A DNA stretch of 64,000 nt, taken from Streptomyces sp. LUP30. Its GTDB lineage: Bacteria > Actinomycetota > Actinomycetes > Streptomycetales > Streptomycetaceae. The position numbers and the translations under genes are program-made. Positions within the stretch are counted from its first letter, which is position 1. Every line of letters begins with the position of its first letter. Below are positions 34,374 to 43,120 of this stretch, piece by piece. Under the pieces are notes generated by a model. That model did not search any database, was not told where the DNA came from, and was given only the letters and a program-made list of their open reading frames with translations. The stretch lies in NCBI RefSeq assembly GCF_001746365.1, contig NZ_MJAJ01000007.1:249209-313208 (forward strand), read 5' to 3'.

Positions 34374-34880
34374 TCACTCGGCTGCGGTGCGCAGTCGGAA
34401 CAGCGCCCAGACGACCTTGCCGCCCAGGGTGCCGGAGAGGGGGTGCCAGCCCCAGCTCTCGGCGAAGGAGTCGACGAGGAAGAGGCCCCGGCCCGACTCG
34501 GCCGAGAAGTCCTCGCCCTCCCGTGGCAGCGGGCTGTCGGGGCTGGGGTCGCGCACCGCACAGACGAGCCGTTCGGTCCACCGCATCAGATGCAGACGCA
34601 CGGGCGGATGCCGGTGATCCTGCACGAGCGGGGCGACGTCGGAGGCCAGTCCGTGTCTCAGTGCGTTGGTGACCAGCTCCGAGACGACCAGGCAGACGTC
34701 GTCCAGACAGTCGCCCACGTCCCACTGGCCGAGGGTCCTCTTGGTGAACTGCCGTGCCTCACGCACCGCTTCGAAGCGGGTCGGCAGTGCGCAGGAGGCG
34801 GCGTTGGACACGGCCGCGGGATCAAGCGGCGGAAGGCCCTGCCGTAACGGCTCGAGCATGGTCGATCCATTCGTCCCCAT
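34374..34880 (-). CDS. GHKL ATPase / anti-sigma-like regulator of the DUF397-XRE group
   Basis: 168 residues of the HATPase fold. The N-box SELVTNALRHG keeps the Asn (about residue 80), and the G-box region EDFSAESGRGLFLVDSFAESWGW is intact, so ATP binding is likely, unlike the bldG partner at 2541. Such proteins (AbaA-orf-like) accompany XRE/DUF5753 and DUF397 genes. I prefer ATG at 34880, with GGGAG 8 nt upstream, over GTG 34889, which overlaps that site. A copy of the 16-nt element of the DUF397 promoter lies 85 nt upstream. Confidence 0.9.
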   Translation of the reverse strand: MGTNGSTMLEPLRQGLPPLDPAAVSNAASCALPTRFEAVREARQFTKRTLGQWDVGDCLDDVCLVVSELVTNALRHGLASDVAPLVQDHRHPPVRLHLMRWTERLVCAVRDPSPDSPLPREGEDFSAESGRGLFLVDSFAESWGWHPLSGTLGGKVVWALFRLRTAAE

Positions 34881-35197
34881 GCGAGGCACTCCCGGGATTC
34901 GCGGTCGTTGCGATGCAGCGGTGGCGCGAGACCATGGTTTCCGATGCGCACTGTGGATGCAAGGGCAGATGCACGTGCACGTGACCGAAATGGACCCGCC
35001 CGTACCGCTTCTTGGCCATTTTTTCCGCCAACTTCTCGCTCAACAAGGGCACTTCTTCTCCTTACTCCTCACTCTTCCCACCCATCGCTCTGCGCGTATC
35101 CTTTGGCTTCTTTCCATCTCTGTAATCGGACGAGTACTGCTCGGAGTGTTTTAGTGGCAGACTGCGGCCCTTAAGACGGTTGGGGAGGCTGGCGAAC
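34881..35197. promoter_or_regulatory. Divergent control region between ATPase and XRE genes
   Basis: 317 bp. It contains GCAGATGCACGTGCAC (34965-34980), the exact complement of the 16-nt element of the DUF397 promoter and in the same orientation relative to its gene. Near the XRE gene, CGAG-tactg-CTCG and GGGGAGG (ribosome site, 35182-35188) are seen. No clear hexamer pair was found for the XRE promoter. Confidence 0.6.
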
Positions 35198-36058
35198 GTG
35201 AGCGCGGGAGAGCCCGGATCGGTGGTGCGGCGGATGCTGCTCGGCTCGCAACTACGGAGGCTGCGCGAGACACGCGGCATCACGCGCGAGGCGGCCGGAT
35301 ACTCGATCAGGGCGTCGGAGTCGAAGATCAGCCGGATGGAACTGGGCCGGGTGAGCTTCAAGACCCGGGACGTGGAGGACCTGCTCACGCTGTACGGCAT
35401 CACGGACGACGCGGAGCGCCAGGCGCTCGTAGGACTCGCCCGCGAGGCCAACGTGGCCGGCTGGTGGCACAGTTACTCGGACGTCCTGCCCAACTGGTTC
35501 CCCACCTACGTCGGCCTGGAGGGCGCGGCCGCGCTGATCCGGGCGTACGAGGTCCAGTTCGTGCACGGTCTGCTGCAGACCGAGGCGTACGCCCACGCGG
35601 TGGTCAGCCGCGGCATGAAGGGCGCGACCGCGGCCGACGTCGACCGTCGTGTGGCGCTGCGGCTGGAGCGGCAGAAGTACCTCGTCGCCGAGAACGCCCC
35701 CGACGTCCACATCGTGCTGGACGAGGCGGCGCTGCGCCGGCCGTACGGCGACCGCGAGGTGATGCGCGGACAGCTCCAGCATCTGATCGAGATCTCCGAA
35801 CGCCCCAACGTGCGCCTGCAGGTGATGCCGTTCGGCCTCGGTGGGCACTCCGGCGAGTCGGGGGCGTTCACGATCCTGAGCTTCCCGGAGTCCGACCTGC
35901 AGGACGTCGTCTATCTGGAACAGCTCACCAGCGCGCTCTACCTGGACAAACGCGAGGACGTCGCCCAGTACGAGCACGCCCTCGAAGAGCTCCAGCAGGA
36001 CAGCCCCGGACCGGACGCGAGCCGGGACCTGCTGCGCGGTCTGATCCAGCTGTCGTAG
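35198..36058 (+). CDS. XRE-family regulator with DUF5753 domain (WhiJ-like)
   Basis: 286 residues. The N-terminal Cro/CI helix-turn-helix reads LGSQLRRLRETRGITREAAGYSIRASESKISRMELGR, followed by the DUF5753 domain (WWHSYSDVLPNWFPTYVGLEGAA...YEVQFVHGLLQTEAYA...HIVLDEAALRRPYG...FTILSFPESDLQDVVYLE). WhiJ-like members repress developmental genes in concert with DUF397 proteins. GTG at 35198 is preceded by GGGGAGG with about 9-nt spacing; the TTG at 35180 would overlap it. Its likely targets are its own region and the two promoters with the GTGCACGTGCATCTGC element. Confidence 0.95.
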   Translation: MSAGEPGSVVRRMLLGSQLRRLRETRGITREAAGYSIRASESKISRMELGRVSFKTRDVEDLLTLYGITDDAERQALVGLAREANVAGWWHSYSDVLPNWFPTYVGLEGAAALIRAYEVQFVHGLLQTEAYAHAVVSRGMKGATAADVDRRVALRLERQKYLVAENAPDVHIVLDEAALRRPYGDREVMRGQLQHLIEISERPNVRLQVMPFGLGGHSGESGAFTILSFPESDLQDVVYLEQLTSALYLDKREDVAQYEHALEELQQDSPGPDASRDLLRGLIQLS

Positions 36059-36130
36059 GGATTCCCCGGCGGGGGCCGTCGAGCCGCTGAAGTCCCCGCC
36101 AACTCCCCTGTATCAGCCGTACGATGACGT

Positions 36131-36172
36131 GCGATCAGATCGTGATGGCGATCGATCGCAGCCGATCGCAGC
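36131..36172 (+). promoter_or_regulatory. GATCGC repeat cluster upstream of the aldehyde dehydrogenase gene
   Basis: GCGATC occurs at 36131. The palindrome GCGATCGATCGC occupies 36148-36159, and CGATCGCAGC is tandemly repeated at 36153-36172. The cluster ends 18 nt before the ATG and would cover the leader, so it is a candidate operator. Confidence 0.5.
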
Positions 36173-36190
36173 AGGGGATTGAGGGATCAC

Positions 36191-37651
36191 ATGTCGCCTT
36201 ACTTCACCGACCTGGCCCAGCAGTACATCGACGGCACATGGCGTCCGGGCACCGGGTCCTGGGACATCATCACCATCAATCCCTATGACGGCGAGAAGCT
36301 GGCCTCGATCACGATAGCCACGGTCGAGGAGGTCGACGAGGCGTACCGGGCCGCCGCCCGGGCGCAGAAGCAGTGGGCCGCGACCAACGCCTACGCGCGC
36401 CGCGCGGTCTTCGAGAAGGTGCTGCGCCTGGTCGAGGAGCGCGAGGCGGAGATCAGCGCCCTTCTCGTCGACGAGGCCGGCGGCACCTTCGGCAAGGCCG
36501 CCTTCGAACTCCATCTGGCCAAGGAGTTCCTGCGCGAGTCGATCCATCTGTCGCTGCGCCCCGAGGGCCGCATCCTGCCCTCGCCGATCGACGGCAAGGA
36601 GAACCGCGTCTACCGCGAGCCGGTCGGTGTGGTCGGCGTGATCAGCCCATTCAACGTGCCCTTCCTGCTGTCGCTGAAGTCCGTCGCCCCCGCGCTCGCC
36701 CTCGGCAACGGCGTGGTGCTGAAGCCGCACCAGAACACCCCGGTCTCCGGCGGCACCGTGATCGCCAAGCTCTTCGAGGACGCCGGTCTTCCGCCGGGTC
36801 TGCTGAACGTCGTCGTGACCGACATCGCCGAGATCGGCGACGCGTTCCTCGAGCACCCGGTCCCGCGGGTCATCTCCTTCACCGGCTCCGACAAGGTCGG
36901 CCGCCATGTCGCGACGGTCGCCGCCTCGCACTTCAAGCGGACCGTCATCGAGCTCGGCGGCAACAGCGCGTTCGTGGTCCTGGACGACGCCGACGTCGAC
37001 TACGCGGTCGACGCGGCCGTGTTCAGCCGCTTCGTCCACCAGGGCCAGGTATGCATGGCCGCCAACCGGATCCTGGTCGACCGGGCGATCGCCGACGAGT
37101 TCACCGAGAAGTTCGTCGCCAAGGTGCGCACCCTCAAGGCCGGCGACCCGCGCGACCCGCAGACCGCCATCGGCCCGGTGATCAACTCCTCGCAGGCGGA
37201 GGCCCTGTCCGGTGTCGTCGAGCAGGCGATCGGTGAGGGCGCGCACGCGCTGGTGCACGGTACGACGGTCGGCAACCTGGTGGAGCCGTCCGTCCTGGCC
37301 GACCTCCCCACCGACTCCGCGCTCCTTCAGCAGGAGATCTTCGGGCCCGTGGTGTTCGTGAACACCTTCGACGGTGAGGAGGAGGCCGTGCGCCTGGTCA
37401 ACGAGACGCCGTACGGGCTGAGCGGCGCCGTTCACACCGCCGACGTCGAGCGCGGGGTGGCCTTCGCCAAGCAGATCGTCACCGGCATGTTCCACGTCAA
37501 CGACGCGACCGTGCACGACGAGCCGATCGTGCCCTTCGGCGGCGAGAAGAACTCCGGCGTCGGCCGCCTCAACGGCGAGACGACCCTGGAGGCCTTCACC
37601 ACCACCAAGTGGATCTCGGTCCAGCACGGCCGCAGCGCGTTCCCGTTCTGA
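36191..37651 (+). CDS. NAD(P)-dependent aldehyde dehydrogenase
   Basis: 486-residue ALDH-superfamily enzyme that oxidises an aldehyde to the acid. GVISPFNVPFLLSLK, the cofactor-binding FTGSDKVGR, the general-base Glu in IELGGNSAFVV (about 257) and the catalytic Cys in QGQVCMAANRI (about 291) are all present, as is the C-terminal EIFGPVVFV and PFGGEKNSGVGR. The sequence resembles benzaldehyde/vanillin-type dehydrogenases, but the substrate cannot be fixed. ATG at 36191 follows GAGGGA. A GATCGC repeat cluster lies just upstream. The PadR gene follows 91 bp downstream and may be unrelated. Confidence 0.95.
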   Translation: MSPYFTDLAQQYIDGTWRPGTGSWDIITINPYDGEKLASITIATVEEVDEAYRAAARAQKQWAATNAYARRAVFEKVLRLVEEREAEISALLVDEAGGTFGKAAFELHLAKEFLRESIHLSLRPEGRILPSPIDGKENRVYREPVGVVGVISPFNVPFLLSLKSVAPALALGNGVVLKPHQNTPVSGGTVIAKLFEDAGLPPGLLNVVVTDIAEIGDAFLEHPVPRVISFTGSDKVGRHVATVAASHFKRTVIELGGNSAFVVLDDADVDYAVDAAVFSRFVHQGQVCMAANRILVDRAIADEFTEKFVAKVRTLKAGDPRDPQTAIGPVINSSQAEALSGVVEQAIGEGAHALVHGTTVGNLVEPSVLADLPTDSALLQQEIFGPVVFVNTFDGEEEAVRLVNETPYGLSGAVHTADVERGVAFAKQIVTGMFHVNDATVHDEPIVPFGGEKNSGVGRLNGETTLEAFTTTKWISVQHGRSAFPF

Positions 37652-37742
37652 GCGCCGGCCGGGCCGGGCGGGCGGGAAGCCATCCGGCTCCGGGTGGGTG
37701 GGCGGTCCGCGGGCGTCCGGCCGCCACGCCTAACCTGGGCGC

Positions 37743-38384
37743 ATGTCAGCGATCCGTCTTCTCGTCCTGGGGGCCGTGCGTCAGCACGGGCGGGCCCATG
37801 GCTACCAGGTGCGCGGCGACCTCGAGTACTGGGGCGCCCACGAGTGGTCCAACGCCAAGCCGGGCTCGATCTACCACGCCCTGAAGCAGATGGCCAAGCA
37901 GGGACTGCTGCGTGAGCACGAGACGGCCCCGTCCACCGCGGGCGGCCCGCCGCGCACCGAGTACGAGATCACCGAGACCGGCGCCGAGGAGTACTTCCGG
38001 CTGCTGCGCGACGCGCTGACCTCGTACGACCAGAAGACCGACGTGAAGTCGGCGGCCATCGGGTTCATGCTGGACCTCCCGCGCGCGGAGGCCGTGGCGC
38101 TGCTGGAGGAGCGCATCCGCGGCATCGAGGCGTGGCGCTCCGCCGTCACCGCGCACTACGTCCCCGAGGAGGGCCCCGAGCAGTTGGGCCACATCGGCGA
38201 GATCATGAACCTCTGGATCCACACGGCCGACGGCGAGGCCGAGTGGACCCGCGGTCTGATCGCGCGCATCGAGGGCGGGGCGTACACCTTCGCGGGGGAG
38301 GGCGAGCCGTTCGTGGGGGTGCTGAGGGAGGGCGAGGACAACCCGTACGCCACGGGGGAGCGGCATCCGGGAGACGCTCACTAA
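37743..38384 (+). CDS. PadR-family transcriptional regulator
   Basis: 213 residues. The winged helix reads RLLVLGAVRQHGRAHGYQVRGDLEYWGAHEWSNAKPGSIYHALKQMAKQGLL, followed by TEYEITETGAEEYFRLL and a C-terminal Vir-type dimerisation part. PadR proteins repress drug exporters and detoxifying genes and are released by ligand. It is immediately upstream of a DrrAB-type ABC exporter, with a 16-bp palindrome between them, so it is almost surely the local repressor. ATG at 37743. Confidence 0.93.
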   Translation: MSAIRLLVLGAVRQHGRAHGYQVRGDLEYWGAHEWSNAKPGSIYHALKQMAKQGLLREHETAPSTAGGPPRTEYEITETGAEEYFRLLRDALTSYDQKTDVKSAAIGFMLDLPRAEAVALLEERIRGIEAWRSAVTAHYVPEEGPEQLGHIGEIMNLWIHTADGEAEWTRGLIARIEGGAYTFAGEGEPFVGVLREGEDNPYATGERHPGDAH

Positions 38385-38442
38385 TCAAGTTTGACGAGCT
38401 GGATCGGTGGCGTTACCTTGGCGGTGTAGTCAAATTTGACTA
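38385..38442 (+). promoter_or_regulatory. Promoter and PadR operator of the ABC exporter
   Basis: -35 TTGACG (38391-38396) and -10 TACCTT (38414-38419) are separated by exactly 17 nt. A perfect palindrome TAGTCAAATTTGACTA (38427-38442) covers the expected transcription start, and a related TCAA-gt-TTGA lies over the -35 (38385-38394). Confidence 0.8.
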
Positions 38443-38468
38443 GAACGGGAGAGGGGTGGAGGACCGCC

Positions 38469-39446
38469 ATGGCTGATCCGGCACACGCGATCGCCGTCGA
38501 GGGCGCGCGCAAGAGGTACGGCGGGACCCGGGCGCTGGACGGGCTCGACCTCACGGTGGCCCGGGGCGCCGTCCACGGCGTGCTCGGCCCGAACGGTGCG
38601 GGCAAGACCACACTGGTCAGGATCCTGTCCACGCTGCTGCGGCCGGACGCCGGGCGCGTCGAGGTGGCCGGCCACGACGTGGTCCGCGCGGCCCGGGAGG
38701 TCCGGGCGCGCATCGGCCTGCTCGGCCAGTACGCCGCCCTGGACGAGGAGTTGAGCGGTCGGCAGAACCTGGAGCTGTTCGGCCGCCTCCACCACCTGGG
38801 CGGCCGCGCCGCGCGCGGGCGGGCCGGCGAACTCCTGGAGCGCTTCGACCTCGCCGCCACCGGCCGCAAGCCGGTGCGCGCCTACAGCGGAGGCATGCGG
38901 CGCCGCCTCGACCTGGCGGCCTCCCTCATCGGCGGCCGCGGCGGCGCCGACCCGGAGGTCCTCTTCCTGGACGAGCCCACCACCGGCCTCGATCCACGAG
39001 GGCGCGCCGAGGTCTGGTCCGCGGTCCGTTCACTGGCGGGCGGCGGGACGACGGTCGTGCTCACCACCCAGTACCTGGAAGAGGCCGACCAACTCGCCGA
39101 CCGCATCGGCGTCGTGGACCGAGGCCGGATGATCGCCGACGGCACGGCGGACGAACTCAAGGCGCTGACCGGCGGCGACCGCATCGACGTCGTCCTGCGC
39201 GACCCGGGTCTGCTGGGCGCGGCCGTCGCCCTGCTGCCCCTGCCGAAGGAGGACGTCACCGTCGACGCCGACCGCCGCCTGCTCAGCGCGCCGGTCACCG
39301 ACCGTATGGCCGCCCTCTCCGGCGTCGTCCGCGCGCTGGAGGCGGCCGGCGTCGAGGCCGAGGACGTGGCCCTGCGCCGCCCCACGCTGGACGAGGTCTT
39401 CCTGCACCTCACCGGTCGGGACGACCGTACGAAGGAGACCGTGTGA
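38469..39446 (+). CDS. ABC transporter ATP-binding protein, DrrA-type
   Basis: 325-residue ATPase of a drug/lipid exporter. Walker [10 protein letters not shown] (about 43), the ABC signature [12 protein letters not shown] (about 140), Walker [14 protein letters not shown] and the switch His-position region [15 protein letters not shown] are present. The C-terminal extension ([16 protein letters not shown]) is typical of the daunorubicin-resistance family. I chose ATG 38469, with GGAGG at 38458-38462, over GTG 38436, which lies inside the operator. Its stop overlaps the permease start by 4 nt. Substrate unknown; PadR control suggests a toxic small molecule. Confidence 0.93.
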   Translation: MADPAHAIAVEGARKRYGGTRALDGLDLTVARGAVHGVLGPNGAGKTTLVRILSTLLRPDAGRVEVAGHDVVRAAREVRARIGLLGQYAALDEELSGRQNLELFGRLHHLGGRAARGRAGELLERFDLAATGRKPVRAYSGGMRRRLDLAASLIGGRGGADPEVLFLDEPTTGLDPRGRAEVWSAVRSLAGGGTTVVLTTQYLEEADQLADRIGVVDRGRMIADGTADELKALTGGDRIDVVLRDPGLLGAAVALLPLPKEDVTVDADRRLLSAPVTDRMAALSGVVRALEAAGVEAEDVALRRPTLDEVFLHLTGRDDRTKETV

Positions 39447-40204
39447 ACGCCTTCGCGCTGACCGATTCCTGGACCATGACCCGGCGCGAACTCGCCCACT
39501 GGGCGCGGCAGCCCGGCCGGCTGGTCGTCGGGCTCGTGTTCCCGGTGATGCTGCTGCTGATGTTCGGCTATCTGGTCGGAGGCGGCCGGGGGGTGAGCGG
39601 CGACTACCTGGACTACCTGATGCCGGGCATGCTCGCGCTGACGATGGCGTTCGGCCTGGAGGGCACCATGCTCGCCGTCACCCAGGATCTGAACAAGGGC
39701 GTCATCGACCGCTTCCGCGCGCTGCCGATGGCGGACGGCGCGGTCCTGGTGGGCCGGTCGGCCGCCGACATGCTCCAGTCGGCCGTGAGCCTGGCCGTAC
39801 TGGTCGCGGTCGGGCTCGCCCTGGGCTGGCGGCCGCGCGGGACGCCGGACGCCTTCCTGGGCGCGATGGCGCTGCTCCTCCTCTTCCGTTTCGCGATGCT
39901 GTGGATCGGCATCCATCTGGCGCTGGTGGCCGGCCGGCCGGAGATGGTGCAGGCCGTGCAGATCCTGGTCTGGCCGGTCGGTTTCCTCTCCAACGCCCTG
40001 GCCGCCCCCGGGGCGATGCCCGGCTGGCTGGGGGCGGCCGTCGAGTGGAACCCCATGTCCCGCACGGCGACGGCCGTACGGGACCTGTTCGGAGGGTCGG
40101 GCGCCGATCCCGGGCACGTGTGGGCCGCGGTCGGCTGGCCGCTGGCCCTGCTGGCGGTCTTCTTCCCGCTGGCGGTGCGGAAGTTCGCCCGCATGAGCCG
40201 CTGA
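39443..40204 (+). CDS. ABC transporter permease, DrrB-type
   Basis: 253-residue membrane protein with about six helices, of the ABC-2 type. Family features: [34 protein letters not shown] near the N-terminus, then [12 protein letters not shown] and a C-terminal [19 protein letters not shown]. It forms the transmembrane half of the exporter with the overlapping ATPase gene (GTGTGA, 4-nt overlap, so translation is coupled). The glutamate decarboxylase gene converges on it from the other strand. Confidence 0.93.
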   Translation: MNAFALTDSWTMTRRELAHWARQPGRLVVGLVFPVMLLLMFGYLVGGGRGVSGDYLDYLMPGMLALTMAFGLEGTMLAVTQDLNKGVIDRFRALPMADGAVLVGRSAADMLQSAVSLAVLVAVGLALGWRPRGTPDAFLGAMALLLLFRFAMLWIGIHLALVAGRPEMVQAVQILVWPVGFLSNALAAPGAMPGWLGAAVEWNPMSRTATAVRDLFGGSGADPGHVWAAVGWPLALLAVFFPLAVRKFARMSR

Positions 40205-40276
40205 CGCCCCGGAGCCCCCGGCCCTGTTGCCTCCCGGCGGCCTCCGAGCGGCCTCTTGGCGGCCTCCCGGTGGTTC

Positions 40277-41683
40277 CTAGTGGTGGAAACTCGTCGCCGC
40301 CCCCTTGTCCCGGGTCGCCGGGCCCGACTGCCGTCGCAGCTCCGGCAGCAGTCGGGTCAGGTCCTCCACGAACATCTCGGCGAGGTCCTCCGAGAAGCCG
40401 TTTCTGCACACGACCCGCAGCACGGACAGGTCCTCCCGGTTCGCCGGGAAGGTGTACGCGGGCACCAGCCAGCCGCTCTCGCGCATCCGGCGGGAGACGT
40501 CGAAGACGTCGTACGACTCCACGCCCTCGGCCGTGGTGAAGGCGAACACCGGCAGTTCGTCGCCCCGGGTGAGGAGCCGGAAGTCGCCGAGCGCCTCCAC
40601 CTGCCCGGCCAGGCGGCCGGCCACGTCCCGCGTGGACTGCTGCACGGCCCGGTAGCCCTCACGGCCGAGTCGCAGCAGCGTGTAGTACTGCGCGACGACC
40701 TGGGCGCCCGGGCGGGAGAAGTTGAGCGCGAACGTGGGCATGTCGCCGCCCAGGTAGTTCACGCGGAACACGAGCTCCTCCGGCAGGGCTTCCTTGTCAC
40801 GCCACAGCGCCCAGCCGACTCCCGGGTACACCAGGCCGTACTTGTGCCCCGAGGTGTTGATGGACGCCACGCGCGGGAGGCGGAAGTCCCACACCAGGTC
40901 CTCGTCGAGGAAGGGGGCGATCATCGCGCCGGACGCGCCGTCGACGTGCACCGGGACGTCCAGACCGGTGCGCTCCTGCAGGGCGTCGAGCGCCGCGCAC
41001 AGCTCGGCGATCGGCTCGTAGGACCCGTCGAAGGTGGACCCGAGGATGCCGACCACCCCGATGGTGTTCTCGTCGCACAGCTCGGCCGCGAGCTGGGGGT
41101 CGAGGTGGAAGCGCTCACCCTCCATGGGGACGAGACGGGCCTCGACCTCCCAGAAGTTGCAGAACTTCTCCCAGCAGACCTGGACGTTGATCCCCATCAC
41201 GAGGTTCGGACGCGCACCCGGGTACCGGTCGGCGTTGCGCCGCGCCCACCGCCGCTTCAGGGCCATCCCGGCGAGCATGCACGCCTCGCTCGACCCGGTC
41301 GTCGAACAGCCCACGGCGGTGGCCGGGTCGGGCGCGTTCCACAGGTCGGCGAGCATCGCCACACAGCGCCGCTCCAGCTCGGCGGTGCGCGGGTACTCGT
41401 CCTTGTCGATCATGTTCTTGTCCCGGCACTCCGCCATCAGGACGCCGGCCTGCGGCTCCATCCACGTGGTCACGAACGTGGCCAGGTTCAGGCGCGCGTT
41501 GCCGTCCAGCATGAGTTCGTCGCGTACCAGCTGGTACGCCGTCGACGGGGGCGTCGGGCCGTCCGGCAGCCGGTGCTTGGGCGGCGCCTCGATCATGCCG
41601 CCGACCGGATCCGCCTCGCCGTAGAAGGGATTGACGGACAGTGGGCGCTCGTCGGGCTTCTGGGGACCTTTGTGCAACGGCAT
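40277..41683 (-). CDS. Glutamate decarboxylase
   Basis: 468-residue PLP enzyme converting glutamate to GABA and CO2 with uptake of a proton. The PLP-binding Lys is in NTSGHKYGLVYPG, the cofactor-contact Asp in VHVDGASGAM, and GSSEACMLAGMALK and NPFYGEADPVGGM are family segments. The length matches bacterial GadA/B (about 466). ATG at 41683 follows GGAGG. It is 29 bp downstream of a ClC-type gene on the same strand, so the two form an operon, which suggests pH homeostasis. No GadC antiporter is seen nearby. Confidence 0.95.
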   Translation of the reverse strand: MPLHKGPQKPDERPLSVNPFYGEADPVGGMIEAPPKHRLPDGPTPPSTAYQLVRDELMLDGNARLNLATFVTTWMEPQAGVLMAECRDKNMIDKDEYPRTAELERRCVAMLADLWNAPDPATAVGCSTTGSSEACMLAGMALKRRWARRNADRYPGARPNLVMGINVQVCWEKFCNFWEVEARLVPMEGERFHLDPQLAAELCDENTIGVVGILGSTFDGSYEPIAELCAALDALQERTGLDVPVHVDGASGAMIAPFLDEDLVWDFRLPRVASINTSGHKYGLVYPGVGWALWRDKEALPEELVFRVNYLGGDMPTFALNFSRPGAQVVAQYYTLLRLGREGYRAVQQSTRDVAGRLAGQVEALGDFRLLTRGDELPVFAFTTAEGVESYDVFDVSRRMRESGWLVPAYTFPANREDLSVLRVVCRNGFSEDLAEMFVEDLTRLLPELRRQSGPATRDKGAATSFHH

Positions 41684-41712
41684 GGAATGCCTCCTCAGAG
41701 ATCGAACGGGGG

Positions 41713-43026
41713 TCAGTGGACCGAAGTTCCGTCCGCGCGCAGCTGCATCTGCGGCCGCCCTGTCACCAGCAGCCAGGCCGGCAGCGTGGCGATGCAGAGC
41801 AGGGCGGTGATCGACGCCGAGGCCACCAGGACGGCGGCGACGAAGAGACTCACCCAGCCCTGCCGGGTGATGGCCAGGAGAACGCCCAGCACTCCGGCCG
41901 CCACGCCCACCGAGGGGTGGACGTCCGGCACGAGCGCATGGGCGGTCAGACCGAAGGCGGTCCCCACGAACACGGCCGGGAAGATCCGGCCGCCGCGGAA
42001 ACCGCAGGACGCGGCGACGAGCAGCGCGGCCAGCTTCACCACCGTCATCGTGGCGAACCGACCGGCCGACCAGCCGTCGGGATCGGCCGCGAGCTCCCCG
42101 ACCTCGTCCAGCCCCTTGAAGAGCGTCAGACGGCCGCCCAGGGCCCCCAGCAGGCCCAGGACGACACCGCCGAGCGGCAGCATCAGCATCGGGTGCCGCA
42201 GCCGCGCGAACGCGCCGTGGACGTACGGGAACGCGCGGACGGCGCACAAGGCCAGCAGCGCGCCCGCCGAGGCGATCACGAGAGCCGCCAGCAGATCGCC
42301 CCACCCGGGCCGGTCGAGCCCGGGCAGACCCAGGTCGAAGGCCGGATGGGCCACGAGGGTGGTCGTCATCGAGCCGGCCGACGCGGCGACCAGCGGCGGG
42401 AAGACGTTGTCCCACAGCGGTCCCTCGCTCTGCCGCCCGGCCAGCGCCTCGGAGATCAGCAGCGCCGCCGCCACCGGCGTGCCGAACAGCGCGCCGATGG
42501 TCGCCGCCTCCGCGAGCATCACCCACAACGCGCCCGGCGCCCGCGGCAGCGCCCGTCCTCCCAGCCAGACGGCCAGTCCCACGTTGACGGCGATGATCGG
42601 GTTCTCCGGACCCAGGCTCGGGCCGCCCGCCAGCATCAGCGCCGTCGCCACCAGCAGCCCGGGGAGCACCGCCGGGGCCAGCACGCGCGCGTCCAGCCCC
42701 ATCGTGGCCGGATCGGGGCCCGCGTGCCCCGGCGCCCGCCACACCACCAGCCCCACCGTCACCCCGGTCCCGGTGAGGACGACGAGCATCCACAGCACCG
42801 AGTAGCGGCCGACGTCCAGCGCGTCCGGCAGCGTGGCCCACAGCACGTGCTGCAGCCGTTCGGCCGCCCCCTCCACCAGCAGGAGCAGCGCGCTGGCCAG
42901 CACCCCGATCAGCAGAGCGGGCAGGATCGACGGCAGCAGGGCGCGCGCCGGCGTCGCCGGATGGGCGGGCGCACGCCGCGAGGTGTCCTGGGCCACGGGC
43001 TCACGATAAGCAGACGAAACGGACAT
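41713..43026 (-). CDS. ClC-family anion channel/transporter (YfeO-like)
   Basis: 437 residues with about ten membrane helices in the ClC arrangement. The selectivity-helix segment reads GGPSLGPENPIIAVNVG and the second pore motif GFRGGRIFPAVFVG. In ClC exchangers the first motif is G-[KR]-E-G-P with a gating Glu; here that position is Leu (SLGPE), so proton-coupled exchange may be lost. The start is uncertain: ATG 43026 fits the frame but has a weak ribosome site. It is transcribed divergently from tipA and leads the GAD operon. Confidence 0.85.
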   Translation of the reverse strand: MSVSSAYREPVAQDTSRRAPAHPATPARALLPSILPALLIGVLASALLLLVEGAAERLQHVLWATLPDALDVGRYSVLWMLVVLTGTGVTVGLVVWRAPGHAGPDPATMGLDARVLAPAVLPGLLVATALMLAGGPSLGPENPIIAVNVGLAVWLGGRALPRAPGALWVMLAEAATIGALFGTPVAAALLISEALAGRQSEGPLWDNVFPPLVAASAGSMTTTLVAHPAFDLGLPGLDRPGWGDLLAALVIASAGALLALCAVRAFPYVHGAFARLRHPMLMLPLGGVVLGLLGALGGRLTLFKGLDEVGELAADPDGWSAGRFATMTVVKLAALLVAASCGFRGGRIFPAVFVGTAFGLTAHALVPDVHPSVGVAAGVLGVLLAITRQGWVSLFVAAVLVASASITALLCIATLPAWLLVTGRPQMQLRADGTSVH

Positions 43027-43059
43027 GACATCCGGGCGCAGGCACCCGGGGAAAGCGGC

Positions 43060-43090
43060 TTGCACCTCACGCGGCGTGAGGACGCACCGT
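43060..43090 (+). promoter_or_regulatory. tipA promoter with MerR-type operator
   Basis: -35 TTGCAC (43060-43065) and -10 CACCGT (43085-43090) are 19 bp apart, the long spacer that MerR-family activators untwist. The spacer holds CCTCACG-CGG-CGTGAGG (43065-43081). This is nearly the known S. lividans tipA promoter pattern. Confidence 0.93.
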
Positions 43091-43120
43091 GGAGCGCGTA
43101 CCGAGAAGGGAGCGGACGAA

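Noticed and set aside
40277..42841. Single 854-codon frame covering glutamate decarboxylase and beyond
   Set aside because: The part upstream of 41683 is out of frame with the ClC gene that lies there; decarboxylase starts at 41683 after GGAGG.
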